From the NCBI RefSeq assembly GCF_019112545.1, contig NW_025064907.1, forward strand, positions 506,715 to 570,714: 64,000 nt of DNA, in the 5' to 3' direction. Source of the DNA: Guyanagaster necrorhizus. Taxonomy: Eukaryota; Basidiomycota; Agaricomycetes; Agaricales; Physalacriaceae. This document shows, piece after piece, positions 33,246-45,719 of this stretch (position 1 is its first letter; each line of letters begins with the position of its first letter). A program made the translations under genes and the position numbers. The notes under the pieces are model-generated. The model saw only the letters and a program-made list of their open reading frames with translations, did not search any database and had not been told where the DNA came from.

Positions 33246-36200
33246 TCAATCTACTGGGATAATGTTGAGCATCTCGAGGTAACCATTGTGCGTATCATGA
33301 GGCAAGAGCTTAGTGAACATATCTGCAGGGTTTGCGTTCCCTCGAACAAACTCGACACGTAATTCACCATCCTTCATGAGCTCTCTAATGAAATGCTCTC
33401 AAATGCGGATATGCTTGACTTTCTGATGGGACCGTGTGTTTGTTGTTAATGCTACAGCACCCTGGTTGTCACCGTACAATACACCGAGGTGAGGCTGAGG
33501 TAGTTGGACCTCATCCATCCAAGACAATATCCACATCATCTGTTGCACTGCACAAGTAAGGGAAATGTATTCAGCCTCGACAGTGGACAGGGCGATGGTA
33601 GCCTGATGCTTTGAGCTCCAGCAAATCGGACCACCCGCCATGGTGAAGACATAGCCGGACGTCGAATGAGTCATGTCCCTACAACCCCCATAGTCTGCAT
33701 CTACAAATCCAACAGGTGTTAATGGCTGCTCATGCGAGAAGGAGATACCAAGGTCCATTGTCTCCTTTATATACCCAAGAACATGTATTAATGCTTTCCA
33801 GTGCTCTATTCCTGAGTTAGACTGGAAGCAAGCGAGCAGGCTTACAGGAAAGCACAAGTCGGGATGAGTTGCAAGCTGTCCCCACATAACATGGCCTAGC
33901 AGTCGTCAGTATGGGAATCTTTCCATAGCATCCTTCTCTGCTTGGGTATTCAGAGACTGTGACATGTCGAGTACGATTCTAACAGGTAGGGGGGTGGTCC
34001 ATGATCATATGTATCCAAGGTTGAAGTCCAAAAATACATTCTCCCAATATGGATGCTGCGAGAAGGTGATGGTGCCAGCCTCAAGGTCTTGTTCAATCTT
34101 CATCCCCAGAAAGTAACGGTTCTCCCCCATATCGGTGAGCTCCCATTTCTCCTCTAATTCCTTCTTCCATCGGCTTGCCTCCTCTGTAGTCGATGATGCT
34201 CCCCACACATCATCAGTGTAAGTGTCTGTGATGGTATACTCATCTCCAGGCTTGCCAATGGTGCGTACACATGGGTCTGCCTTTGATGCACAGTATCCAA
34301 GGTCTTCGTAGGTTTTCTCAAGCATCTCAAACCAATCATGGCCACCCTGCATAGTCCCATAAATAGTATGGACAAGTTTGCACACCTTATCCTCTTGTCC
34401 TTCGACTACGTACCCTGGGGGCTGACGCATATAGATGTCTTCTTTTGTCTCACTATTCAAGTATGCCGAAATGAAGTCCACTTGCCATAGGACAAGATTG
34501 AGCTTTGCTGCAACAGCAGCCGACATCCGTACAGATTCGAGATGGGTCACCACAGCCCAAGTGTCGTTATAGTCGAGTCCATACTGTTGAGTATAGCCCT
34601 TCCCAATGAGCCTCACCTTGTCCCTGATCCAGTTACCATCGCCATCCCATTTCATACCATAGACCCATTTACAATCTATCACGTTCACTCCTACTGGTCT
34701 GTCGACTAGGTCCCACGTATGCTTCGTCATATGCATTTGGTATTTCACATCCATAGCTGCCTTCCATCGCTCTTCATCAACACGCAGTGCATCTTGATGA
34801 TTTCGTGGGATGTATGAGTCAGGTGGATTACCAGAAGCCATTGAAGCACATGGCTGTTTGCTGTTGGTTGCCCAGTCATTTCCACTTGCATGGGCCTCAG
34901 CCTCTTGTTGCTTTGACATCAGAGATTTGGCAGCATCAGCACTGGGACGCATTAAGCGCGTTGATCAGCGAAGAGTTGGTTCTGTGGAAGCATCTAGCAT
35001 TTGCTCAGTTGGCTCAGTTGGCATAAGCATCTCGGTATGAGTAGAAGTAGTGAGTGCAGGTTTGTCCTCCATCTCCCTCACACTTCGGTGTGCTGGTCCT
35101 TCATCAAAGATGACATCACGAGACACAAACACATATCCCGATTGATCAAGTACATGGTAATTGGACCCTGAGTATCCCAGAAAGGTGCATTTCTTTGATC
35201 GATCATCGAGTTTGCTTCCGCCATCTACCAAAACCCCACCAGCTATAGGTTTCTTTGCCCAGCAAGTGGATCTGAACACTCATAAAAATCCCATGTTCTG
35301 TCGTCGCTTTGAGAAACCCTCTGCTAGTACTACTCCAGGATGGCGACTCGAAGGAACAAGGTTTCGTGTGAAGATTGACATAGAGGCAGCCTCAGCCCAG
35401 TAGCAGTCAGCGAGGCCAGAGTCACTTAGTAGAGCTCTTGTATCCTCCATAGTGGTGCATAGGGCACGTTCAGCTAATCCATTCTGGGCTGATGAGTGGG
35501 GTGCGGTTAATTCCAGGATGATCCCATGCTCCTCGCAATATTGTTTCCACTTTACCCCTGCAAAAGCATGATCAGCACGTATACGCTTAAGCTTTCGGCC
35601 AGTCTGAGTCTCAGCCATGCGCCTGTATCTGTCAAAAGCAGCCACGGTAGTGTTATCTGCTTTGTCTGCCAGGAATTCCCCCATCTTGAACGATGTACCA
35701 CTATCGACGAATATCATCATATAAGTCTTTCCACTCGGTGATGCCATTCGAGACGGTCCCCACATATCTGTTGCAACAAGCTCCAGTGGGTCGACATTGG
35801 GATCGGTGGGCTCATCAAAGGGATGACGAGCATGTCTCGCTAGAATACAGTCCTCGCAGCATCCCTGGATAGGCTCTGAGGTAATTTCCAAGCCATCCAC
35901 CAGCCTTTTTGATGTCATCTCCTCGATTTTTGCAGGGCTCATGTAGACAAAACGATGGTGCCAAGTACTCAGTGAAGTGGGAGATGAGCGGGATGCCATA
36001 GCTTGGGGGCTAGGTGCAGCATCCAGCATATACATGCCATCCGAGCCTCGCCCAGCAAAGATCTCTTTACCAGACTTATCCTGGACAACTGCACAGCCAT
36101 CAGAGAACACAGTTGACAACCCAGCCTTGTCTAAGGCGCTTATGGAGATGAGATTTGCGGTGAGTGAAGGTGAATGCAAGGCATTTTTGAAGGTGAGCTT

Positions 36201-37643
36201 AACATCTCTTCCATTCAGTCTGAAGACCTTTGTTGCTGTACCCTGGCCCAGGATCTCGAACGTTCCCTTTCCCTCAACTGCAGATGAGCCAGTACGGAAA
36301 GCTACTGGTGTATACTCTGTGAAGTCATCACGATTCCTGAAGAAGTAGTCGCTCACGCCAGAATCCATGAAGGTTAGAGTGATGGCTGGGGTACGGCCTT
36401 CGAACGTAGTCATGACAAAGGCTGTTGTAGCAGGGTCAGCCTCGCATGTAAAGTGTCCTACATTCTCAATATTGGCCTTGCTAGTGTCTATACTCTTGAC
36501 AGAAGATATCTCATCGTCTCCAGCAACATCTTCATCATCAGAGTCATCGACGTCAGTGAGAGGAGGCATTTCGAGGTCTGTCTCTTCTTCAACCTTCGAC
36601 ATCAATATAGTGTTGCTCTCTGTTTCATCCCAGCGCCAGAAGGAATGGGTACCATTCCACTCGTATATCCTCTCGCCAGTGCTGCCATCCTCAATTACAA
36701 TGCTGTCATCATCACGATCGGCTTCCACTGTAGTAGCACGTGCAGCAAGTACAAAATGCCTTGTAGTATCGGCCATGGTGTTCGAGATTGCCTGGTTTGC
36801 ACGGTGAGGTTGGCCGAAGTTGGCAGGGAATTGTCCCTCCTTTCCCCCTCCTGGCCAATAACAATTCTTGGTGGTGTGCCTAGTCTTATCACAGGCCTTG
36901 CAATCTGGATTACGACATCCACGTACCACAACAGAGGTTCCGACTCCAGCCGCAAGTGCTTGGGAGTTGGCAGGACCTTTACCCGCTGCATGAAGCATGG
37001 CGGCATGGGTTTGGAGATGGGAAAACACATCAGAGGACGTTGGCATGCCGTATAAACTTGAGAGGATAGGCATCCAGTGATCAGTCGGGATTATCGAGCG
37101 AATAATTATTCTCTTGAACTCCTGATCACTCAATGCTGTGGTTCAGAGGTCATTCACAGCTCGTCGTTTCATGCGCAGGTCGGCGACGTGGATATTGATG
37201 TCACTGTTCCCGTCAAACTTCGCCGCATTCAGCAATGCCTCAGCCTCGGAAAGGGCCATATCCGTTTTCTTTGCGTGTTCCGCAGCAACGGAGTCCCAGC
37301 ATTCCTTTGCCGTTCCGTCAGTCTTGACTCCTAGACCAATGGGGTCAAGAACGTTGAGGACGATGTTCGAGTGGGCGAGCTGATCACGAAAGACCCACTC
37401 GTCATACGAGGGAGAGGATGAGTATATGGGAGTAGGGTCTGGTGGGAGGGGTGTGGTAGTAGCCATGGCTGTGGTAGTGGTGGCGGGGATGGCAGGACAG
37501 ACAGTAGTTCCTGCAATGTATCCCCATAGGCCTTTTCCCTTCAGTAACTCAGTAAGTTGGAGTTTCCATGAGGCGTAGTTCTTTCCATTGAAATGGCTAC
37601 TCGTGTCAGGGAGGATAGTGACTCCCGACATCGACAACATCAT
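33246..37643 (-). pseudogene. Copia Gag-Pol polyprotein, broken by in-frame TGA codons
   Basis: One frame of 1466 codons with six internal TGA and no frameshift. From the N-terminus: Gag with HFNGKNYASWKLQLTELLKG; a short Cys/His region (CKACDKTRHTTKNC, near 36890); protease ITLTFMDSGVSDYF (near 36370); GAG-pre-integrase TWHHRFVYMSPAKI (near 35940); integrase with TDMWGP, RADHAFAG and SAQNGLAERA (35780-35460); reverse transcriptase with KVRLIGKGYTQ, VDFISAYLN and YTDDVWG (34620-34210); RNase H with FVDADYGG and STVEAEYISL (33710-33550). It ends MLNIIPVD just before the polypurine tract. Stops are at about 37143, 35280, 34965, 34005, 33910 and 33399. Several sit where Arg (CGA) is expected. 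Confidence 0.95.
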
Positions 37644-37747
37644 TTAGGGGTGTGGTGTAAAGTGGTGAGAGTAGTGGTATGGTATAAATTCAAGCAGTAA
37701 GTTAAGTCGAAATTCCATTGCATATTCTTCTTGACTGAGTAGTTATA

Positions 37748-37767
37748 GGCAACGGGGCCTCATAACC
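37748..37767 (-). other. Primer-binding site of the copia element
   Basis: Minus-strand GGTTATGAGGCCCCG directly follows the 5' LTR. It resembles the internal part of initiator tRNA-Met used as a half-tRNA primer by Drosophila copia. The match is from memory and not computed. Confidence 0.45.
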
Positions 37768-37956
37768 TATTGACAGAAGAATATATGTGAGTATCTCAGT
37801 CGGGCACAACGTGGGTGAAGCGACTGAGGCATACAGATAGGAATGGCTGGACTATATAGGTGATCGGGAAACGACAGGAGGTGTAAGTATATATAAGGCA
37901 AATAGAGCGAGTGATCAAAAGTAAGATAAGATGAAACGTACGGATATCCTCCAACA
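37768..37956 (-). repeat. 5' LTR of the copia element (189 bp)
   Basis: On the minus strand starts TGTTGGAGG and ends CTGTCAATA; followed by the putative primer-binding site. Confidence 0.9.
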
Positions 37957-38281
37957 GAAGTTTCCAAGTAGCAAGACAAATTCAAGGTAATGCTTCGCTT
38001 GCAGGTTAATCCAGCTAAACCTCTCATCGCTGCATTATTCGATGATTCTGCAAAGATCGCTAGACAAGATTGAAAATGTGGATTTTTCTTGCCCACCGAG
38101 AATACCTGAGCCAGAGAAAAGAACATACTCACTATTCTATGCAGCGCACAATTTCGACCGACACCAGGACTAGAATACGCCGGGCGCGTCGACAGGGTGC
38201 GGAGGTTCGGGCCGAGAGCCTCGTGGTCATTTTTTCGACACGGAGCGCTGCCTTTCCTTGATCACTGGCACCGATCACGAC

Positions 38282-41200
38282 ATGGACCCAGTCGTCCCTC
38301 CAGAAATCACTGCTGAACTGACTCAGATACTCTCTAATCTCGTACTGGGTGACAATGAGATCAGATCCAAGTCGGTTTTCTTGTCTATTTCACTAATTGG
38401 TGCTAACTTAGACAATACTGTAGCGCTGAGCAAACTGTCAACGACCGCCTGGCCCACACACCAGAGATCTATCTCCTCGCATTAGCTCAGTTCTCGATTG
38501 TAGCAGATACAGAAGTGGTACGTGACAATTTCCCTGCATGTGTGGCGACTTGCTGGAATGTCATCTAGATGCGTTCTTTTTCACTCGTTCTCCTTAGAAG
38601 ACTGCTTTTTCGTCAGTCACAAGCGAGCTCGCCGACACATCCACGCCTCACTTTGTATGACCACCTGTCGTCACAAACGCTGACTACCCTCGAGCGGCTC
38701 CTCCTGCACTCCCTTTCCCACGAGCCGTCATCAGTGGTCCGCCGGAAATCCGTGGACTCGGTATGTGATCTCGCAAACCAGGGCATGTCTCGGGGCCGAC
38801 CATGGCATGCATTACAAGCTCAGGTATTTTCTATGGCACGAGATCATGACCCTTCCATGCGGGAAACAGCCTATCGTGTCTTCTCCGGCTGTCCAAATCT
38901 TGTCATGGACCTCCAGACGGATGCTGTGCTCAACGTCTTTAGAAATGGCTTGCAAGATCCATCATCTATCGATGTTCGACACACAGCTCTCTTAGCATCT
39001 GTGGCGTATCTTAATGCAGCAGATCCAACACAGCTTGCCCAATCGTTATCGCTAATGTATCCCATCCTCGAGACACTACCATCTACACCCCATCGACACC
39101 TTACTTCCCTTTTGACCGCATTGCACCCTCTATGCTCCACACATCCTACACTTTTTTCAATCCACCTACCGGCGTTATTGTCCTTCCTTCCTTCTTTAGT
39201 TCTGCCGGTTGCTGACAGTGGCCCAACCCCAACGATGAAGCAACCATTCACATTTCCTCCTTCGTCATCAACGCAAGGAAAAGACCCTGAGGAAGATGAC
39301 GAGGATATCAAGACCCTGAGACTCGCTGCCTTGGAGATGATGGTTAGTCTAACGGAAGCCAAGCCGAGCATGGTCAGGAACGTCGAGGGGTGGGTAAGAT
39401 TACTCGTCCGCGCTTGTCTCGAGGGTATGGGCGAGTATGATGATGACGAGGACAGTACTCTGGAGTGGCTCAAAGAAGACGTAAGTTTGTGGTTTTATCG
39501 CCTCTGGCTGTTCTTCCCGGCTGAAGAAGAACAATTTGCTTTACATAGCCATCTGCAGGAACAACGGAAGCAGATGACGCTGCACCTGCTCTATATGAAC
39601 ATTCTCTTGATCGCGTCGCTTGCGCGTTGGGAGGGAACGCAGTGCTTCCACCAGCATTTCAATATATTCCTTCCATGCTTGCGAGCTACGATTGGAGGGC
39701 TAGGCATGCGGGTCTTATGGCTATTGCGGCCATTGCAGAAGGCACCGGAAAAGTAATGAATTATCAGCCATCTCGAACGTGTCATTTTTGACATATAGTA
39801 TCTTCCAGACCATGCAGAACGAGTTGACCAAAGTGGTAGGGTAGGTGCGTTTGATTGTGATGTACTGGTGTCATTATGACTCTTCCGTCTATTATATAGG
39901 CTTGTAACCCCGATGTTCGCAGACACCCATCCCCGAGTGCGCTGGGCGGCATGCCAATGCGTGTATGTCCGTCCTAATCATTTGGCGTAGTCAGGGCTAA
40001 TATCTCTTCAAGCGGTCAACTCTGCACTGATCTCGCCGACCTGCTACAAGAAAACCACTACGACTCTCTTCTGAATGTCCTCATACCCACACTAGAAGAC
40101 CCTGAACCTAGGTGATCATCCTGGCAGACTTATTCATCCCGAGCTAATTGTAGATGCAGAGTTCACTCTCACGCCTCGGCGGCTTTGATTAACTTTTGTG
40201 AGGGTGTTGAGCGAGATACCCTATTGCCGTACCTGGATCCTATCGTAGAACGATTGCTGAAGCTGCTTACTGGTACCACAGACCGACGATATGTTCAGGA
40301 GCAAGCTATCACGACACTTGCAATGGTGGCCGATGCAAGCGAGAGGACATTTGGAAAGGTACGTTACTAGTTCGCGCTTGTGCTGTGGCTAACCTGTCTG
40401 TAGCACTATACTATTATAATGCCGCTTTTACTAAATGTACTGCGTAACGCGGATTCTAGCGAATTTAAGAAGATGAGGAATAAAGCTATGGAATGTGCAG
40501 GGCTGATTGGCATGTTTTTCCGGCTCTTTTTGTGCCAATTTGAATCCTGACGATTTGTAACAGCTATCGCAGTTGGACCGGAGACTTTTCGACCTGACGC
40601 CAGCGCGCTTGTTGAACTTCTCATCCGAATTCAGAGTGCGGGTTTCCTGATTTATCCTTGTCGTTTGCTTCGACTCATGAATGCCATCATAGAATCCCCT
40701 CCGGATCCTTCTGACACGCAGGTAGCGCATTATCTCATGGGCACTTGGGCCAAGGTCTGCCAAGCCATGGGGCTGGAGTTCGAGCCCTACCTTCCGGTGG
40801 TTATGCCGGGTCTCTTGGCGATGGCGAGCAAGAAAGCGGATGTCAGCGTTTATGGTGAGAACAAGTCCCCCGAATCCGTTTCTTTTCCTCAAATAATGGT
40901 CTCGACCTAGACGCACCGGCGTCTCCTACGGAGACCCCGCCATCGACGCCGGGCTGGGATATCATCTCCATGGACAACCAGCTGCTCTCTGTGCGGACAT
41001 TGGGAATAGAGGAAAAGTGTCAGGCTCTGGAGACAATGCTCATCCATGCGTCTACGCTAGGAAGCAAATATGGCATGTGGGTCAGTCAGAGTTTGGAAGT
41101 CGCTCTAGGGGGGTTGAAATTCTATTTTCACGATGGTGTAAGAGAGGCATGTGCCATGTAAGTTAAGCTCGCTCTCCGCCTTCCTTCCGCCGTCCACCTC

Positions 41201-41685
41201 TGATACACACTAGGCTCCTTCCTATCCTCCTACATTCGGGCCACACTTCTGGCACCCTCACGCCCCAGATGATCCATGCAACATATGCTCAGCTCATCTC
41301 GTGTGTGACGACGGAGCAAGACGCCGGATTCCTAAGCTCGCTATTTAAGAGTCTAGGTGACTGTTTGAAGGTCAGCATACAGATGACCCATGAGATCGTG
41401 ACGCCTGAGGTAAAGCAAAGCATCGTGGATGCGGTTAAGCGGCAGTTGAGTCGGATTGCGGAGATGCGGCGGGGGAGGACGGGGCGGCAATTGGACGAGG
41501 AGGAAGATGAGGACTTGGCGCTGATTGAGGAGATGGAGGATTTCGCGTTGGAGGATATGGGAAAGCTTTTGGAGGTGATATATGAGGGGAGAATACCGCC
41601 TGGGCCGGACGGTGAGGCATTGTTGGTGGGGCTGGGGAGTGTCAGAGATTTAGGAAGCTCGAAGCTGAGGCAAGAATGGGAATGA
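38282..41685 (+). CDS. Importin-beta family karyopherin, Kap121/Pse1/IPO5 type
   Basis: Thirteen exons: 38282-38370, 38424-38517, 38569-39480, 39549-39752, 39809-39840, 39900-39962, 40013-40111, 40160-40358, 40404-40509, 40564-40635, 40693-40854, 40911-41157, 41214-41685. Phases agree throughout and give 916 residues. Diagnostic stretches: DNEIRSNAEQTVNDRL, VMRSFSLVLLRRLLFRQ, LGGNAVLPPAFQYIPSML, YDWRARHAGLMAIAAIAEG, FADTHPRVRWAACQC, GQLCTDL, HSHASAALINFCEG. These are HEAT repeats that carry cargo through nuclear pores under Ran-GTP control. An acidic patch (DEEEDEDLALIEEMEDF) lies near residue 850. Family members are usually about 1090 residues; here the frame ends about 50 residues after that patch, so the C-terminal HEAT repeats seem absent. 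Intron 40510-40563 begins with GC. The start is the ATG at 38282; the upstream in-frame codon at 38258 is TTG. Confidence 0.92.
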
Positions 41686-42372
41686 CAATCTGGTTGTTAG
41701 AAGGAAAGTAAATTGTAATCTATGACAAATTTTTTGTCTATAATGTATGCAGTGGTTGCCTATGCAGGATTTGTAATTTATCAAGTGCGTAATATTTTTG
41801 TCAAATCCTGTCTATGCTGACTATTTTCTAGCCATGGTATTGCTACGAATGGACAGCGGATCATGTGCAGGGCCTTATTCAGAAACATCCACTTGTGCCG
41901 GCTATGTGTAGGGTTGTCAAGCGCCACGCAATTTAATAGAAGTATCAGGTGATGGATGGATGATTTTCAGGCCGCCATCTGGATTCCGCAGCACCTGAAG
42001 ATCCACAGCCTTCAGTACATGTTGCACCACATATTCATCCGCCGTGGATACAGTTAAACATAGCTGTACTACGAATGCAACGTATGACCTCATTGGGGAA
42101 ACGGCAAAGGGCCATCAGTCCATTTTGTACCCTCAAAATCTTCACAGGGTTCTCGCTGATGTGAGCATATGGTCTCCGCCAAACCGGTTATTCTCCTTGC
42201 TTTTCCCTTCATTTTGGGGACGAGGAGGAAAGAGGTCTAATATAAATTAGAGTACTGTAGTCATAGCAAAAAAGCGGGGTTTCGGGGTTTCCAGTCTAAA
42301 TATAGAATGTGACCACGAGAATTGCGATGCAATTAATTTTGTAATTCTCCTTTCCTTTTAGATCTTGCCACG
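41686..42372. other. Intergenic
   Basis: 3' flank of the importin gene and 5' flank of the next gene. I found no continuation of the importin C-terminus here. Confidence 0.55.
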
Positions 42373-44053
42373 ATGATGATCCCAAGGACGCGGACGATAT
42401 CGTTCAGGCTGGTCGCCCTCGGCGGCGTACTGACACTCTTTCTCGTTTTCTATACCTTTACGACTGCACCATCCTTTGATTTCCTACCATTCTTGTCCGA
42501 AGAAAGAACCAGGCCATCGTGTCCACCAGAAGAGTACTCCAACGGGCAATGGGTCTACGATACCTCAGCCACGAACCGCAGCATGACTACGCAGTCGGAT
42601 GCACTCGAGTTTTCCGGCTTTCAAGGCTGCGCAAGCTCACGGGAGTTTTACTGGCACCTTGGCGCCGGAGAGACGGAGGAACAGCAACGGCGGTTCCCGC
42701 GAGTGACCAACTGGCGCTGGCAGCCTTCACCGCAGTGCACGACGCGTGAATTCACCGCAGAGGCGATGGTTCGGGACCTGGTAGAGCAGGGCGGGTGGTT
42801 GCTTCTTGGCGGTGAGTAAGCGGCCGTTTTTTGATGCGCCAATTATTTTAATGGCGAAACAAATCAGACTCTATAACGGAGGGCCAATTCTTTTCTCTTT
42901 CTTGCATGCTCTTCCCGCATGTAATTGCAACCCCAGACTACGTCAAGAATCCCTACTTTGACCGTGCTTGGCCCCAGAATCTTTACCTTAATCCCCAGTC
43001 GCCGCTTATTCACAAGCTTCGGTTCCCACCTGGCTTTGACATCACTATCACACCGCTTGTCACATTTCGCCGAGTTGATCTGCTGCTTGAGCAGGCTGAG
43101 CTCGTGGAACTTCACCGCACACTGTATGATCCACCGGAGGACTTTAGTCTTTTCAGTGAGGAACTGGCGTGGAACCTCAGTCCGGATTATTATCTACAGT
43201 TGTTCGCCGCCCCGCTCCCAGAAGCCAACTATGGAAGCATGATTCTAAGCACCGGCGGGCACTGGACGACCACTCTTTTTTCCGGCTATCGGGACGAGTC
43301 GAAGGAGGACGAAGGCTTTGGGATCGACGGGGTTATTAGCTTTTTCGGGGAGGCGATGTCTTTTTGGGCTGATCAAGTACAAAGAGCAATGAACAGCATG
43401 GGCGGCCAGGTGCTACCTAGAGGTAGGAGAGGTCGAAGACGAGTCGTTGTGCGCGCATACCTTCCGGGACATGAAGACTGCCATAAAGCCGAAGAACCCT
43501 GGACGGAGATCCAGCCGTGGATTTGGAAGTGGTTCAATTGGGCTAATATAGAAGAGTACAACCAGGTCTTCCAGGTATGTATTCGTAATGCTACGCCCCA
43601 CCGAGGAGCCCGTCGAGCACAGTGACATGCGCCAGTCTTCTTCCAAAGCTCGACAGGCTCAGTTATCCTGGTCTGTACAGAGGATTTTGACTGACTTGTT
43701 TTTGTTCGACAGGACGTGCTTTTGAACACACAATACCCTGACATACATTTCCTTCCTATCGATAGACCAGCGCGTCTACGCCCTGATGCGGTGAGTTCTT
43801 TTCTTTGCATTGCATTGGGTCCAGAATATGTGGCTGGAGAATCATCCTTTTGTATGCGGTAGGGAAGGGATGTGCCCTCTCGAGATCCAATGACTTCATT
43901 TGGATTCTTGGAACACTCATGGTCTGACGTATACTTTTCTAGCACGTAGCGTCCGACTGTCTTCATATTATGGCGGGCGCTGGCGTCTTAGAAGGCTGGA
44001 ACCACTATACTTGGCACTACCTTACCCGAGAATTCAGATCACGAATTCGGTGA
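42373..44053 (+). CDS. Membrane-anchored SGNH/PC-esterase, putative polysaccharide O-acetyltransferase
   Basis: Exons 42373-42811, 42868-43574, 43713-43790, 43943-44053; phases agree and give 444 residues. Residues about 11-29 (FRLVALGGVLTLFLVFYTF) form an N-terminal signal anchor, so a type II Golgi or secretory-pathway protein is expected. The catalytic GDS motif is rebuilt across intron 1 (LLLGG|DSITEGQFFSLSC). The DxxH motif is in the last exon (HVASDCLHIMAG), followed by WNHYTWHY. This GDS...DxxH layout is that of PC-esterase/TBL-like proteins, which acetylate wall or capsule polysaccharides in plants and fungi. Introns 2 and 3 (138 and 152 bp) are long for this locus, so a small missed exon is possible. 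The substrate cannot be inferred. Confidence 0.82.
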
Positions 44054-44983
44054 TCAACGCATTACCATCGACGGACAGCTTTAGGATATTACATTATTCT
44101 TCTTCTATATCCTTTTATCACTTAAAAAAACGGACACATTGTCCTGTACAGACTTCGCATAGGTGAAGGTATAATATGAATATGGGACATTTTCATTTGT
44201 TGTTAGGACCAAAATACCAATGCTTTTGAGCTGTGGGCGTGCTATCGCCGGAGTTTGCGTCATGGAAGCTGGGTTAATACGTGCTTGTATTCACACCGGA
44301 AAGATGAGAATTTGAGGGAAACCAGAACGTGCACAATAAGGTGACGTTTTGGAGGTCGATCTTGGCAGAGATTTTACATACAATTTGTGTACCTCTGGCG
44401 GGCGGCATGGGATTGAGATCCTCCAAAACGCGAAGTTTGTTGAACCCCAAATGATGCTCCTAAAACGTTACAGATGTGCTCAGAATTTTACGTTTGTCAA
44501 AAATGTTTATCTTTCCAGTGTGATATTAGGTCACAAGCTGACAAAGTATACGGTGTGCGAGTTGTATATCGGCGATCTCGGAGCACATCGGTCAGGCGCT
44601 GAGTACCCAAAATATACTTGCACAACTCTTGAACGTAAACAGCAGCATATAAAAGAGACGACCCTCTGAAAATGAGGACAACCTGCTCGTAACCACCATG
44701 ATCCTTTTGAATTTCTCGTAATGACTGCTACTACCATGCTCAGAGTCCATCTCGACTACCCAGGTTTTCCTATACCTTCGCTGTGATTCAAGTCTCTCTT
44801 AGACAGACGGACGATACATAGGTATTGACGGTGGGGGTGGATGGTATGTTCGGCTGGTAAATAGTGTCCTTTTGCATTCATCTAACACTTGTCGAACAGC
44901 GCACCTACGCTGAAGAGGATTCGATTACTGCACTGCCGCCGCACCAAGGTTTTTTTTCAAGAGTGTCGAGCCTCGAATTTCCA
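44054..44983. other. Intergenic
   Basis: Only short frames without motifs; nothing supported. Confidence 0.5.
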
Positions 44984-45719
44984 CTAACAATTAGAGGAGA
45001 GAACGAGATTCGGCGGGTTTGGTTCGGCAATCGGTATTTCGGCGCCTAAATATGGAATGCCGAAACAGCCGATGACTCCTGGATGAAGGGGCTTTCCTCG
45101 TGCTCCGTCCACTGTCCAGCTGTATACCTCACCTTGGTGCGCTGAGCTCACATATAACTTCTCATCTTCGTGCAAGCATGACTAGTAGCTGTGCAGAATT
45201 ATGCACCGCCGGCCACTACTTGTGTACATTTGCGAAACGCCATACCAGCCATGAAAGCCAGCAATGCCTAGGACGCGTATCCAAATCATCGCACCAGTCC
45301 TGAGGACCTCTGGCTTTAGGCATCAAATTAATGAAACACCAAGTACCTGCTCTGAGCAATGAGTGTCATTTCCGCGTCGTTCACCGCACGGTCGTCGGTC
45401 ACAGTTCCTCTTATAAACACCTTCCTTACTGGAGGGTGTCGTCTACACTCAAACCTCACGCGAAAAGGACGCGTCGCTGGGATCTGTTTCAATTCCGTTC
45501 CCATTTGGAACCGTCTCAGGCTTTCTCTTCCGTGTTTCGGGAACACATATCTTCAGCTCTATCCAGGAACCACTTCACGGTTTCCCCCGCCTGCAAGGTC
45601 GACTGCATCTCAATTACATACTTATTCCAAAAGGTAGACTGTGCGGTCGGGTTTAGTTCTATATGTGGACTCGGAAATACCGAAAGGACATTCATTTCAG
45701 GTGAACACCTCGGCTTCAA
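44984..45719 (-). CDS. Possible minus-strand gene, product not recognised
   Basis: Three minus-strand segments read like protein: STFWNKYVIEMQSTLQAGETV (45516-45719), RPFRVRFECRRHPPVRKVFI (45328-45546) and HEDEKLYVSSAHQGEVYSW (44984-45175). They are separated by sequence with plausible GT and AG splice signals (for example an intron from about 45338 to 45303). I could not join them confidently. They share the beta-rich look of the uncertain gene at 29061-30930, but no family is recognised. A decayed gene is possible. Confidence 0.25.

Larger units (their letters stand above)
32990..37956 (-). mobile_element. Ty1/copia retrotransposon (minus)
   Basis: LTRs 32990-33230 and 37768-37956 flank one long Gag-Pol frame. 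Target duplication GAAGT at 32985-32989 and 37957-37961. The domain order, integrase before reverse transcriptase, is diagnostic of Ty1/copia. The insertion lies between an F-box-like gene and the importin gene, about 325 bp upstream of the importin ATG. The LTRs differ at about 10 aligned positions plus one 52-bp indel. Confidence 0.95.

Noticed and set aside
33246..37643. TGA read as a sense codon
   Set aside because: Host genes in the window end with TGA and do not contain it internally; mutation is the simpler cause.
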